Assembly: GCA_003971905.1 (NCBI GenBank)
Contig: RSEE01000101.1
Span: forward strand, 160,970-224,969
Direction of reading: 5' to 3'
DNA length: 64,000 bases
Origin: Moniliella sp. 'wahieum'
Taxonomy: Eukaryota > Basidiomycota > Moniliellomycetes > Moniliellales > Moniliellaceae
Shown piece after piece: positions 21,142 to 32,783 of the stretch. Both the position numbers and the translations under genes were made by a program. Every line of letters starts with the position of its first letter. Positions within the stretch are counted from its first letter, which is position 1. The notes below the pieces were generated by a model. That model worked only from the letters and a program-made list of their open reading frames with translations, did not search any database and was not told where the DNA came from.

Positions 21142-22600
21142 GGGGCAGCGGAGGAGGCAGAGGCAGAGGCAGAGGCGAGGCAGAGGCAGAGGTAGAGGAA
21201 GAGGAGGCGGTGGAGACGGCAGCAGAGAAGACGAGAGCGGGGGAGGAAGAGGGGCTATATATGCGCGGGGGGGCGCTACTGCGGCGAAAGGGCCCGGCCA
21301 GCGCGACGGAGCGGAGGGGAAGCGTAGGCGTGGCGGTGCGCATGCACTGGCGCATGGCTGCAGGCATGCCTCCGTGCATGGAATGGTGGGCCGCAGCCAA
21401 GCAGCACGGCGCAGCTGCCTGTGGCGCTCTAATCGGGCGCGGCCTGTTGATCCGAGCCTCGATTAACGATGGACGATTGCGGCCCAAGCGTAGCAGTGCG
21501 TACCCGCGTCCCATCCCGCACCCTTGCCGCGTAAGTTTGCCCCACAGTCCACGCCCCGCACCGCGCCGCTCTGGCCCAGCCGGCCGCCCCGATCGGGGGG
21601 GGGGCATGCCGTCCGCATCTGTCCGCATGCGTCCGCGGGCACACAGCACTGAGCCCGCTGTCTCTGGTCTGTCCCAGCAGCACTGGCGCTCACCGGCTGA
21701 GCACTGCATGACGTCGCCCCCCCCAACCCCCCGGGTGCTGCGCTGGTGCTGGGCCAGGCACACCGCACCGCCCCTGGACATGACGCGTGGCGCGTGATCA
21801 TGCGTGCGCTCATCCATCCCACATCGGTCCCTGACGCGTGACGCCCGCACGGGGTGGCAACGCAGCAGCACCCGCCCAGTGGGGCCGGGGGCGCAGGGGG
21901 GGAGTGCGAAATGGAAACGCTGTTTGGGCCGCCCGTGCAGCTTGCAGCTTGGGGGGCAAGCACCGATTGCGATGCGTGGGTCTCTTGTGCTTGCCCTCAG
22001 CCAGAGCGCTGGTGCTGAGGCTGAGTGGCCCCCCAACCCAACCCTGCGGCGTGACGAGTACGCAGCCCTCGCTGAGGCTCAGCCTCAGCATCTCAGCCGT
22101 CGCGTTGGCCTACTGATAAAAAACACACTGCCAATGCGCCCATTGGCCCGTGCACACGTCCAGCCTCCCCACACAGCCTGCCCCCACTCGCCACATCAGA
22201 TGACTCAAGAGCACTCTCACATGCCAAAAACACATGCGCCCCTCGCCCTCCGTCCGCTCGATCCCATCGCCTCATCTGTTGCCCTCCCACCCGAACAATA
22301 AGTCCTGCCCCTCCACCGCCCTCGCGTGTCTCGTGCCCAGCATCCGCAGCCCCAGCGCCAGCCTCAGCCTCCGCCTCGCTCCCACCCCCCAGTCAGCCTC
22401 ATCTTCCTCATCCCACTGCCCATACAATCTCAGCAGGCCAGTATGCACCCCTTCTCGCGCTCTCTGCTCGCTCCTGCCCTCGGCGTGCTTCAAACTTGCT
22501 CAGATCCATTGGCTTGTCATGGATGCATGCGCCCTCGAGCCACGTTACTCTCTGTGGCTGTAATCGCATGCGTGAGTGCTAGCTAACCAGTCAACAACCA
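21142..22600. other. GC-rich upstream region of aldo-keto reductase gene
   Basis: No gene is supported on either strand, although frames stay open because of high GC. TGACGCGTGACGCCC lies at 21832-21846 and a related ATGACGCGTGGCGCGTGAT at 21780-21798. Both contain ACGCGT, the core of MBF (MCB) sites in fungi. Confidence 0.45.
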
Positions 22601-24437
22601 ATGTAAGAGAGAAGAACGATCCCATACCATGTCGTAAGCAGTGCTCGTGCCACTCTCCATCCATAGACGGTTCTGGATTCTTGCTTCGTTACCATTGTCG
22701 CAGCCACGCTTAGCCGGCACGAGAGTGGCTTCGAACCTGTCACACCCCGGCGAGGATCCCTTCGGTGGAAGATGAGTACGACGAGTACGACGAGCACGAT
22801 GAGTACGCACCCAGATTTGAACCCCTCTTATCAATCTTATCAATCACAGGACGGATTCCATATTACAATCTGCCTCAGCCAAACGCCTCTGTAGCCCCGC
22901 CGGGTCGCACCAAACTACCAAGAACCTCCAGAAACACTGGCACCAACTAGATTTCCAAATACTTTTGAGTTAGTAGATAAAACCCGAACCCATCGACTCT
23001 CATCAATTGAGATCGATCCCTGCGCTCATTCATCCTTTTTTCTCTCACGGTGGCCTGATCCCATCCCCTCAGTTATTAGCTGCTGGATGAGTTAGATCTT
23101 TGTACGACACCCGTGCCCTTCCACCGGTTTTGCTCTCCTTTGAGCTATGGAAGTTCTAGCCCGTTCATGGTTCAGTTGCCACCGAGAACGTCGGGAAGAC
23201 AGTCGGGGCAACGAAGGGGGGCAGAAGTTGGTGTCCCGTACCGCGGGCCGCGACGGATGAAATACTAATAAACGCGCCCCGGATCTCGCCCTGTCAACAA
23301 CAAACTATATAACAAAACAACGTTTAACGGTTAAGTTACCGCTCCACCCTCCTACTGACCAAACAGTGTGGCTGAAAATCTATATATCTAACCTCTCTCT
23401 CTTACGAACCAATTTGTCGACCACATCCGAAGCAGAACTACAAGGACTTTCGAGATCCACCTAGAGGCATTTCCCGTTTATCGCGGCTGCAAGATGTCTT
23501 TTGTCACACTCTGGCGTTTCACCACAGAGAATTTCTAGCGAGAAAACCCCATCACAGTGCAACAGGCCGAACAACAAAATCATTTATTACCAACAGTATT
23601 ACTTATCGACGGACGCACCTCAGGCTTCAGACCTACAAGGTCATGAAACTGGTATACTAATGGGGGGGAGTAATGATGTTAATGATGAGTGGCCATATGG
23701 GGTTTGGGCGGGAGTGAGTCTTCCTTTTATTACTCCCATTTATTCGCCACATCTCTCGTATACTGTAGTGTATTAGTGACCACATTGTTGCAAAAGTGGT
23801 GACATTTGAAGCTGCGGTAGTAGGTCTAATAGTATGCATGCCAACAAGAAATGACAGAGTGAAGAACCGGGACCCAGGAATCAGGGGGAACCCTCACGTC
23901 ACGCTTTGCCTGCCTCCTCGCCTCCTGCTCCAGCCAACGTTCTGATCCCTGGCACCGCCTCAGTATTTTCCACCAACCAATATATCTTCGGACCAAAACC
24001 CTACGATGCATCCGGATCGACTTATCTGAGACATCTTTGTTGGAACGGTCAAAAATGGTGGACCAATTTTATCGTCATGCGCGTCATCGGCCTCCGGACC
24101 CGAGGATCGCCTCTCTCACTAGCACTGGTCTTCAACAAAGGTTGCTCTACTCGTAGCATTTTTTTGCAACGCTTGTTCAGACAGAGACACCTTACGCAGA
24201 AGAAACGAGGATATACCAAAGCAAGTATAACTTCCGTAGTGAAGCTTACTAGTACTACTGAAGTAAGTACACCAAACACCACTGTAGTACTCCTTTGGAC
24301 CATGTCCAGCTTGACTACTACGGAGGAACAGACTGCATGGTGCTGGCAGACAAAAACGCATTGGATACTCGGGTCCCCACCAAAACATGGGCAGGGGGAG
24401 ACAAATGCATCATGTGCAGATTTTGGATGATGAATAA
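22601..24437. other. Lower-GC gene-free region
   Basis: No convincing gene. A nine-base tandem repeat (GAYGAGTAC, four units) lies at 22769-22806. ACATCCGAAGCAGAACTA near 23424 repeats the word at 17560. A plus-strand frame at 23906-24430 of 174 codons lacks an ATG until well inside and shows no family resemblance, so it is not called. Confidence 0.4.
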
Positions 24438-27400
24438 CTACGACTGGTGGTAGGAGTAGTTGTCGTTGTTGCTGGAATGATGTTTTTGTAGCCGCCTTCC
24501 CGCCTTTTCGCGCCACCGGTTCGGGCGCGGCTTGTCCACTGCCGGACGCCTCTTTTCCACCACGATCGGAAGGAGGTCGCTTCCGTCAGAGTGTGGCAGA
24601 GATAGGGCGTGTGACCGGGCGTGGCGAGCTATCGCACGACGTAAGTAGTCCACTTGCATTTGGTACGCCGCCTGGGCATGCTGGACCAACTTTACGTCGG
24701 CTTCGCGGTAGGCCAGCGCCAATCGGGTGCGCAAATGGTCAAAGTCACCTTTGGGGAACGTGTAGCGTTTCTGTATGTCGAGCTGGTGGATCAAGTGACG
24801 CATGATGGGCTCTGTCAGCTTCTCAGCTCGACCGCCTTTGCCTTCCAACGGAAGTTTGCCATTGATCACGTCGGCTGTTACGGGCGGCATGGTCCGAACA
24901 AATTGCCGAAACATGCTCATTGCCTCGTCCAGACGTGAACTGCGCGCCAAGTTTTCAATCTGGAATCGCCACACGCTGAACGCCGAGGGGTCTCGCGAAC
25001 TGGGAGTCTGAACAAAGCTTGACCACGCTTCATCCAGCACTCGATCCACTTGGGGTCGCAGAGGGTCCGACTCGGGGTAAAACAGCCCGGTGCGGAACAA
25101 CCACTCGTACGCGCGTGTATCGGGCTGGAGGCCGAACTGGGCATACACGTTCTCCTCGACCTTGGGACTGAACATGGCCGCATGCATCTTCCACAGTGCC
25201 TCCTCGGGCGCTCCGTGGGACATGATCACACGCAAGTACGTCGCCAGCACATCCGCGTCCACCTTCACTCCGATCCAAGTGTCCAGCCTACCGGATTGGG
25301 CCATTCTTCTCACATCCCGCTTTCCCAGCGCCGAATCGAGGAGCGCACGAAAGAGCCCAGATACCTCTTGCAGCACACCAGCGCTCGTTTGCGGTAGCGT
25401 CTCACCCACCACCACATCGCCTCGTACCTCGGTGCTAGCCTCACGCTGCGCCGTACGCTGGGCATCGGCCATACGGGCTGCGTGAGAACCGCCTTGCTCT
25501 GGCACGCTGTCTCGCTCCTCTTCTGTGTTAGGCTTGGCGAGCATCAACCCGTGGGGTTGCTTTCCCTCCATTGGGATGGCAACGCCACGCGTTCCGCGTT
25601 CTGCCGATCGTGTCCATCCTCCCCGCCCTCGACGGGGACCTGCTCGAGGGGCAGAGCGGAAAGGGGACGAGTATTCAAGTCCTCCGCCTGGGCTACCGCT
25701 ACCGCTTCCTCTTGCTCCTCCTCCTCCTCCGATAAACCCAGTTCCAACCGCCGGAGAGCTTCCCGCTCGCGCTCCATGGCCACCTGCCTTGCATCTTGCA
25801 GCAACGGTTGCAACGGAGGATGGTAGTGCGCATAACAGTGAAGCAGGAACGTCACCGTCTTGGCATCTGGCAGACGCGCCACGGCATCAACTAAATTTTG
25901 GTCGGGGGATCGGGCCGTAGACGCCATGGCGGGATCGAGAAACTGATGGGCCACCCGAACCATCTCGTTTACCACCCACTTGCTTCGGGCCAGATCGCCC
26001 GTACCATCAAATGCTTCAAGGAGGTGGTTGAACGTGGTACGGTCCGGGACCCATGACAGCCCCGTTTCTTTGATTGGATTGGTATCAACTAGGTGGCGGT
26101 ACACTGCCAAGGCGTTCCGGCGATACCGCCGGTCCTTGGATAAAGCTCGGATTGTCGTATTGTAGGTGGGGAGCGATGGACGAAGGTGGTAGGTCCTCGT
26201 CATTTCGTAGAACAAACTCCATGCTCGTCGGGCTCCAGCACGGGCCGAGGTGGGAAGATGTTGCTCTGGGAACTTGCCCAGCGCACAGGCCAGGATCATC
26301 CGCGCGTACATGGGCTCGTCAGGGACCGCGTGGGCGACACGGCGCATTTGGTCGTAGAGCGACCAGGCTCGTTTTGTGCTGCGCACATCTTCCTTGGTCA
26401 ACAATGTGACAATCACCGACGCATACGATCGCATCTCGGCCGGATGGGTATGTTCCAGCTGGGCTAACGTGGCGATTGCGCCGTCCAGATCACCCGACTT
26501 GATTTGCGCACGAACGAGCCAGTGCTTCATTGGCCCCGTCATCTCCACACCAGCTTCAAGGAAGGCGGGGGGAGGGAGGGAGGTCAGCATGCCAAGCAAC
26601 TAGGAGCAGTGCCGGGCTGGGGGGAGGGGACACACTATTCACCACCTCACGGTACATTGCACGAAGGATATCGAGGGCGCCCTTGTTGGCAAGCAGACGT
26701 CCGAGTTCGTCGGCCAACGCTGTGCGGGCCGCAGTATATGTGCCAGCAGGGGAAGGGACTGGGGAAGGGGTGGGGATGCCCTGTGCGCCCATGTGAGGCG
26801 CCTGGGGCGAAGCGTGGGCTGTGTCCATCATGTACGCCACCTGAACCAATGCGTTGATCCCGTCCGCATTGTTTTCCTCCAAAGCTAACACGGCCAACGC
26901 ATGCAACTCGACGTCAGTAATGATATCGGAAATTGGCACTAGTGCCTTGGCCCCGCGCTGGGCAGGCTCCGCTACCGTGTCCCGCAGACGGATGAGGAGA
27001 GATGATCACGTCGTTGGAGAGCGAGAGCGAGACAGCAAAGTCGGATGGAGACGGTTCCGATGAGGGTTGTGGCCGGCCATCGGAGCGGGCCGTGGGGTTG
27101 GCGGGAACAGAGGGGTCTGGACTCGAGGGGTGGAGCAAGGCAGGCGACGACGGTGACACGGTCGGGGACCCGGGGAGGATGCGCTGTTGGAGGATGCGGA
27201 TGTGGTGCTGCAGGGCAGGCACATGGGGTTGCGCGAAGAATGGCGCGGCTGGACGCGCGAGGGACGCGGGGGGGGCAGGCGGCTGGGCTAGGCGGGTGGC
27301 CAGGCTGTGGACGGCAGCAAGGGCGTTGTGGACGCGGGGATCGCCGCGGGCGCGGCGGAGGAAGGCGGGGGAGCAGAGATGGCGCACATGGGCGGCCGCG

Positions 27401-27573
27401 GCGCGCGAGCGGAGGTGCTGGATGTGATCGTTGCGGGTGGTGGTGCTAGTGGTGGTAGTGCTAGTGGTGGTGGTGGTGGTGGTAGTGGCGGCGGGCGGCG
27501 GGCGGAGGCGGGCGAGGGCGGATGCGAGGGCGGCGGGGCCGGCGCGGAGCATGGGCGGAGCGCACACGGGCAT
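24438..27573 (-). CDS. Pentatricopeptide-repeat protein, probably mitochondrial
   Basis: The N-terminus (ATG at 27573, or 27552 for MLRAGPAALASALARL) is Arg/Ala-rich like a mitochondrial presequence and is followed by a poly-Thr tract. The middle has helical-hairpin repeats of PPR type, for example SYASVIVTLLTKEDVRSTKR, PTYNTTIRALSKD and TTFNHLLEAFDGTGDL (about 25980-26420). An acidic linker (SEEEEEQEE) precedes a second helical half (RAYEWLFRTGLFYPES) and a Lys/Arg-rich tail. PPR proteins bind organelle RNA and act in its processing, stability or translation; the target here is unknown. Frames change near 27000, 26600 and 25560. Length about 1,000 residues. Divergent with the tyrosine phosphatase gene. 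Confidence 0.7.
27440..27487 (+). repeat. GGT/AGT trinucleotide repeat in PPR presequence region
   Basis: On the minus strand it encodes a run of Thr with scattered Ser in the PPR protein, right after the presumed targeting peptide. Confidence 0.8.
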
Positions 27574-27780
27574 CCATTCCCAGCGGCCGGCCGTCCACTG
27601 CGTCGCACCGCTGCCGCCCGGCGGAATGTGCGTTCCGCCTGGGCCACACGTGCCGTGGCATGGCTGCGCGCCCGCCGACTTGGCCACCACAGTTACTATT
27701 GCACCTCCCGCCGCCGCCTCCGCCCCCCCGCCCGCTCCCCGCCCGCCGCCCCCGTCGACGCCGGCCTGGTTGGGGTCCAG
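27574..27780. promoter_or_regulatory. Divergent promoter PPR / tyrosine phosphatase with palindromic GGCGGAA site
   Basis: GGCGGAA (27620-27626) and TTCCGCC (27633-27639) form an inverted repeat with a six-base spacer, and the left arm extends to GGCGGAATG. CACGTG occurs nearby at 27647-27652 in the form CACACGTG. Confidence 0.45.
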
Positions 27781-29661
27781 CATGCGTGCCCCGCTCGGCC
27801 GCCTGCGGCTGCGCCTCGCCCCCCCCCGCCGCATCGACGCGTCGGAAAGCTTCGAGGACCGCCTCGGGGGCCGACATGCTCGACCGGCTGCGCGTGTCCG
27901 GCCAGGCAGGCGACGCATACAGCGTCAGCCTCGCCGCCGCCCATAGCTCTCCGGCTCCGGCACGAACCGCAACCGCTACCGCGACGTGGTCCCCTTTGAC
28001 CACTCCATCCCGCAGGCCAACGGCGCTGCCTCGGCCGACGACGCTGCTGCGTACATCAACGCCTCCCGCATCCCGCCCTTTGTCCCCTCTGTGCCCGCTG
28101 CCCCGCGCTCCGCCTCCGCCGCTCCTGCCGCCCCGCGCCAGTCGTTTGTCGCCACCCAGGCCCCACTGCCCAACAGCTTCCCTTGCTTTTTCCAGCACAT
28201 CGTCGCCGACCGCGCGGTCCTCCTCGTCAACCTCACCCTGCCGCGAGAATGGCGTGAACAAGGCGGACCGCTACTGGCCAACGCAGGTGGGCACCACTTT
28301 TTCCACCGACGACTGGCGCGTCACTCTGCTTGCTGAGACCAAGCCCGCGTGCGGCGACTGGGAAGTCACGCGCCGCCGGCTGCTGCTCTGCCAAGCAGGC
28401 ACCCCGACCCACCACGAGCTCACGCAGCTCCACTTCACCTCCTGGCCTGACCTGGGCTCGACCAGTGCCGAGCTGTACCAGCAGCTCTTGGTGCTCATTC
28501 AGAACGAAAACCGAGCCTTGAATGCACGTGGTGCATGCTTGTCCCCACTTCACCTCCTCGCCCATCTGGGTACACTGCTCGGCCGGGATTGGACGCACTG
28601 GCACGGTCATCGCCGGTCTGATGGCGCTCGATCACTTGGACCATTGCCCCGCTCCTGCCGCCAGTCTCAGCAGCGCCGAACGCGAGCATCAAGCACAAGA
28701 TTTGGCCTTGGATCTGATTCAGCATATGCGTGCGCATCGCCCAGGAATGGTTCAAGGTGTCGCCCAGGCCCGAATGATTGTCCACCTGATCGAGCGGTAC
28801 AGCGAACAACTGGCCACCCAACCGGTTGCTGCGCCGCCGGCGCCTGCGCCCGCTTCCGCTTCAGCTCCGCCTCCGAGTACCTCGACTCGCACCACCGCTA
28901 CCTCGGCCGGTGGTGCGGTGGCGGGCGCACCTTCGTACCCTCCCAGTTCGCGGCGACCGTCGCTCACAGCGGCTCACAACAACACTTCTACCCTCTCGCG
29001 CGGAGGCTCGCTTCCCAGGCGCCATTCCAGTTTGCGTCATGGCTCGTTCAAGGGTCGTCGTAGCTCCAGCGTGCGTCGCCCGTCCGCCCCTAGCTCCGAG
29101 GGGGAAGGCTCGCACTCGTTCATGGGAATAGCCCGCTCCTTGTCGCGCTCTCTCTCGTCGCGCCGCAACAGGCCGACTAATCAACGTTGGATCCCCCCCT
29201 CCCCCGCTTCTTCTCCTTGCTTGCCTTGTTTGCTTGCTGGTTTGCTTGCTGGATCGCGCCCCAACGACTCTTTTTCTCCTCTCTCTTTCCTCTTCTTGAT
29301 TTTGCTTGCCGCTGTCTCACGCCCTCGCTCGTGTCTGTCTCCATCTCCTACTCTCCGGTCCTTTGCCTTGCCCTACATCTGCCCTTCTTCTCCTACCACG
29401 ATCCCGATCCCGATCCCGATCCCGTTTCGGTCTGGCCTAGTGCTCCACACGCCTCGGATCCCGACGGGCTCCTCGCTCTTTCCCGCTGTGCTGTACCTCT
29501 ACCATGTATCCTCCCACTCGAACCCTGCATTCTCACGTGTCTTCTCCTCCCCATCAATGAACTTCATTTCCCGTTCCCCATTTGCTTCTGTTTCGCTTGG
29601 GGTCTTCGTACACCCCACAAGGGGCTTGGGAGCCTGGGGGCTTGTTCTTTCGTTTGGTTAG
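27781..29661 (+). CDS. Protein tyrosine phosphatase (classical, non-receptor)
   Basis: Cysteine-dependent phosphotyrosine phosphatase. Motifs in order: NRNRYRDVVPFDHS (KNRY loop, about 27965-28005), YINASRIPPF, QSFVATQAPLPNSFPCFFQ, VLLVNLTLPRE, RYWPTQVG, TSWPDLGST (WPD loop with the general-acid Asp, about 28440) and VHCSAGIGRTGT (catalytic Cys and P-loop Arg, about 28570). A helical end (MVQGVAQARMIVHLIERY) closes the domain, followed by a long Pro/Ala/Ser/Arg-rich tail with several SRR-type basic-Ser motifs. Frames change near 28250 and 28530. ATG 27781 is the first reasonable start. The final frame stays open to 29661 but becomes pyrimidine-tract sequence after about 29185, so the true stop may be nearer 29190. 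Confidence 0.85.
29400..29424 (+). repeat. GATCCC hexanucleotide repeat
   Basis: Four tandem units in the pyrimidine-rich sequence downstream of the phosphatase domain. Confidence 0.75.
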
Positions 29662-30356
29662 TACGATGATTGCCTCCCCTCCCCACTCTCCCTCTGCTCC
29701 TGCGTGCCCATTCACTCCTTTCGCTCTTGCCTTCCACCCCCTCGGCCAGCAGAGCTGCAGACTGGTAAAGAATATCCCTTGGCAAACAAATCGTGCTGCA
29801 CACCGCAATACAGTCCCTTCCACCCCCTACTTCGGCTCCTTGTTGGTGTGGCTCTTCTCATTGCTTCCACCCACACTGGAGTGGTAGTACCGCTCCACGC
29901 GCTGAGCCGAGCCGGACAGGCGGGAGGATATTGCAGCGAGAGCCAAAAACGTCCGAGTCCTCGCAGGATGCTTCACCTCCCCCCCTCCTTCCTCCGGTCT
30001 TGGGCATCCACGACATCTATTACAGCTGGGTACGGGCGTTGAGGGTCGGTCGATAGCGAGAGCAAGTAGGGACTGTAGCGAAGCGCAACAGAGAGTCGAT
30101 TGTCCCACGGACGGCCTAACTTAAAGCGGTTGGCGGTCGTCCGAGTGAGGGTGGATGCAGAACAAGAAGAGAAGGGAAACGGCGAACTGGGCTGCGTTGG
30201 GTTTGGTGTGCGGTTCGGTTACGGCAAGGAGGAGGAGGAGGAGGAAAAGGTGGGGTTGGAGGATGGGTCCTTGGTGGCACTGCCTTTCTCCCTCCCCACT
30301 TCCTCTACGGCACGGCCTCTATTTGGTTTCTCCAGCTGACGGACTTTATCCAATTC
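29662..30356. other. Intergenic region between convergent genes
   Basis: No gene is supported. It contains the 3' ends of the phosphatase and the unidentified membrane protein. A GGA-rich tract lies at 30223-30265. Confidence 0.4.
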
Positions 30357-32430
30357 TTACCGCGTATCCCGCCGGTACTCCTCCAGTTTGTCGCCCACAT
30401 CGCCGGTCCAGCGGTACCGAAACGCATCGGCCAAGAGGGTGCGGTGCGCAGCCAGCCATTCGGCCTGTTCTACGCCATGGCGCAACAGCCATCCGCGCGT
30501 AGGCGAGCATACTAGGCGTGGCATCAGTTCCTGAGCCAGACGACGCACCCTCTCCTCGTCTGTCTCTCCCGCACCTGGGACAGCGGCTAGTATCTCTTTG
30601 TCTGTTCTTCTTGCTCTGCAGCAGCACCCTCCTCTTCGTCCTCATCCTCATCAAGCACAAAATGTACCGCTGGCCGCTTGCTTTCGGCCTTGGACAGGGG
30701 CGGGCCAAAGAGATGGGTTTGGGCGAGCTGGTGCGCCGCATCCGTTTGCGCCACGTCAGCTGCGATCCCGGTGAGTTGGTAGGCGGTCAAAGGGTGGGCA
30801 AGGACAAGTGTATCGGAAGTGGAAATGTAACTTAGTGCGAGGAACGCCAGCACCGCTGACAGACACAGTACCGCGGCCAGCACAAAGCAGCCCGGGCCAA
30901 GAGGAGGTTGATGTCCCCTGTGGCCTTGTCTGCGTCCGAGGGAGACGAGGCGAAGGTCAGACCGGCAAAGAGCGCGACCGGAGACAAGACGGCCGCGCCA
31001 AATGGCCAGCGACGTCCGGCCGAAGGCTGACGTTCCAACTGGGTCGGTAGGGGGTGCAGCGCATGCACGACAGGATCAAGAAAGGAAAGAGGCGTGTGGG
31101 ACAAGGTGGAACGCACTTGCAAGTCAAACCATACAGGTAACGGAGCATACGACACTTGCACATACTCGCTCCGGCCCATCTGCGCCTCAGCATCGGCCTC
31201 AGCCTCGTCCTCGTCATGCCCGCTCCCTCGCCCGACGCTTCCAGCGCCGCTTCCTCGATCCAACTTCGGCCTCGGGCGAGCTGATGCGAATCGTCCAAGA
31301 CGGCTTGTAGCTGGTCTCGCAGCTGATGCAAGTCCCACCCATACAGCACATGCTCCGCGCGGAGAATCTTGGCTGTCCGGGTGGGACTTTGGACAAACTG
31401 TTTCAACGCGCGCCGCAGTCCTGCAGTTACATCGATAGGATCTTGCTCCGGTTCCGGTACGGCTTCTGCTTCGCGCGTCTCGCCACCCAACGTGCCCGAA
31501 GTGCCCGAACCACCTGGAGCCGTCTCATGCCGAACCATGGGTACCGCCGCCCACGGCGGACGGAGACCGCGCATGCTTTGCCGGTTCCAAGCTGCTCGGA
31601 GCGGACGGGGCGCACGAAGTGGGATGGGATCCCGATTGCGAGCTTGGCCTGCGGGCGCACGCGCTCGAATGGAAACACTCGCGTTGGGCGGCAACATACG
31701 AAGGCCGGCTCCTGGACGACGATCGTAGGTCAAGCCACTGTCACCTAAGAACACAGCGGCGCGGTAGCAAGGCACCAAGTCGTCCACGGCACATACTGTG
31801 CTCATTGGTGGTTTGTACGACCGCTCCACCGCGCCATCGGTCCATCGGTATGGCGCGGGCCAGGGCGAGCGGGTGAGGTGGGCGAGGCGGGCGAGGTGAG
31901 CGCGACAGCTCGGATTGCAGGACAGGCATCTGCACCTGCGGCAGGGGCAGGGTGAACGCGTACACTTCCGTCTCGGGCGACAAGGCCTGGGTAACGTTCG
32001 CTGTGGTCGGCGGTCCAACGGCATGGGAAGCTCGCTCGCGGCCGGGTGGGAGCGGTGGACCGCAATGCGCAGACCAAAGTGCGGAGGCAGGATCGGGACC
32101 TCGGCCTGGACAAAGGCCAGCAGCTGGTCGGGATCGTTGACCCACGCCACATCCGACGACAACCACGCTGGTGCCTTCCGTGTCGAGCGTGGGGAAACGG
32201 TCGGGCAGAGCGCCGTCGAGTGAGGGCCGAGACGGGTCGAGCGGCGGGCCAGCCTCCTCGCCGTCGGCGGCAAGGTCGGGCAGGGGGGGTATAGCCAGCA
32301 GTGGCGCGCGCGCGGCGGGAAAAAGGGGCGGGCGGGGGCATGTGCGGATGCGGCAGACGGGGTCGGAGGGCGAGGGGCAGGCGAGATGGCGGTGCACAGA
32401 GCCAAGAGCCGGAGGATGGTGGGGGAGCAC
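30357..32430 (-). CDS. Unidentified probable membrane protein
   Basis: I do not recognise the family. Coding is supported by protein-like stretches in successive frames: TLDTEGTSAWLSSDVAWVND (about 32170), LLAFVQAEVPILPPHFGLRI, LSPETEVYAFTLPLPQVQMP (about 31960), DLVPCYRAAVFLGDSGLTYD, then ILRAEHVLYGWDLHQLRDQL (about 31330). Near the C-terminus two hydrophobic spans (WPFGAAVLSPVALFAGLTF, about 30990; AAVLCLSAVLAFLALSYIS, about 30850) suggest a C-terminal membrane anchor or hairpin. The tail ends WTGDVGDKLEEYRRDTR. The large N-terminal part is probably lumenal or extracellular. At least four frameshifts. Start uncertain; 32430 is the best Met seen. Confidence 0.45.
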
Positions 32431-32783
32431 GTCCGGGTGGCCGCGACGCCGTCGTTGCTCTGCGGAAGAAACGCACCGGCGGCCGGTCGGGCCTAGCGAG
32501 TGCTCCGAACCACCAGCTCCGACCCCCAGTTCCCCTGTTTATATTCTGCGCCGCAAGCCTTACGCCCCCCAGGTGCAATACGCATTACGTGAGCGAGACA
32601 GCCAGGGCACTCGCTGTTGGTAGGTGAGGCTCACCCCAAACAGGCCATGTTCCTCCATCCGCACATCCATTCGTTGCTATGTCTCTCCTCTTTGCCTTTT
32701 GGCGCCGCCACGACAAACGTTATCCCACGTCCCGCCCATGCTGGGGTAGCAAGAGTACATGGATTTCGGCAGCGGACATGGCA
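32431..32783. other. Spacer between RPT5 and the upstream end of the membrane-protein gene
   Basis: Both neighbours are on the minus strand; this holds the RPT5 3' end and the membrane-protein promoter. Nothing recognisable. Confidence 0.4.

Noticed and set aside
21210-21797. Long open frames on both strands upstream of the aldo-keto reductase
   Set aside because: High GC keeps frames open; the peptides are Arg/Pro/Gly-rich without motifs, and the strands compete equally.
22690-22815. Two tRNA T-arm-like stretches (TTCGAAC, TTCAAAT on the minus strand)
   Set aside because: The flanking five-base stems do not pair and no anticodon or acceptor arm fits.
23906-24430. 174-codon plus-strand open frame in the gap before the PPR gene
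   Set aside because: It starts at TTG, the first ATG is deep inside, composition matches the surrounding non-coding DNA and no domain is visible.
29185-29661. Separate gene in the pyrimidine-rich region after the phosphatase
   Set aside because: The frames encode Leu/Pro/Ser runs typical of C/T-rich untranslated sequence and no start is convincing.
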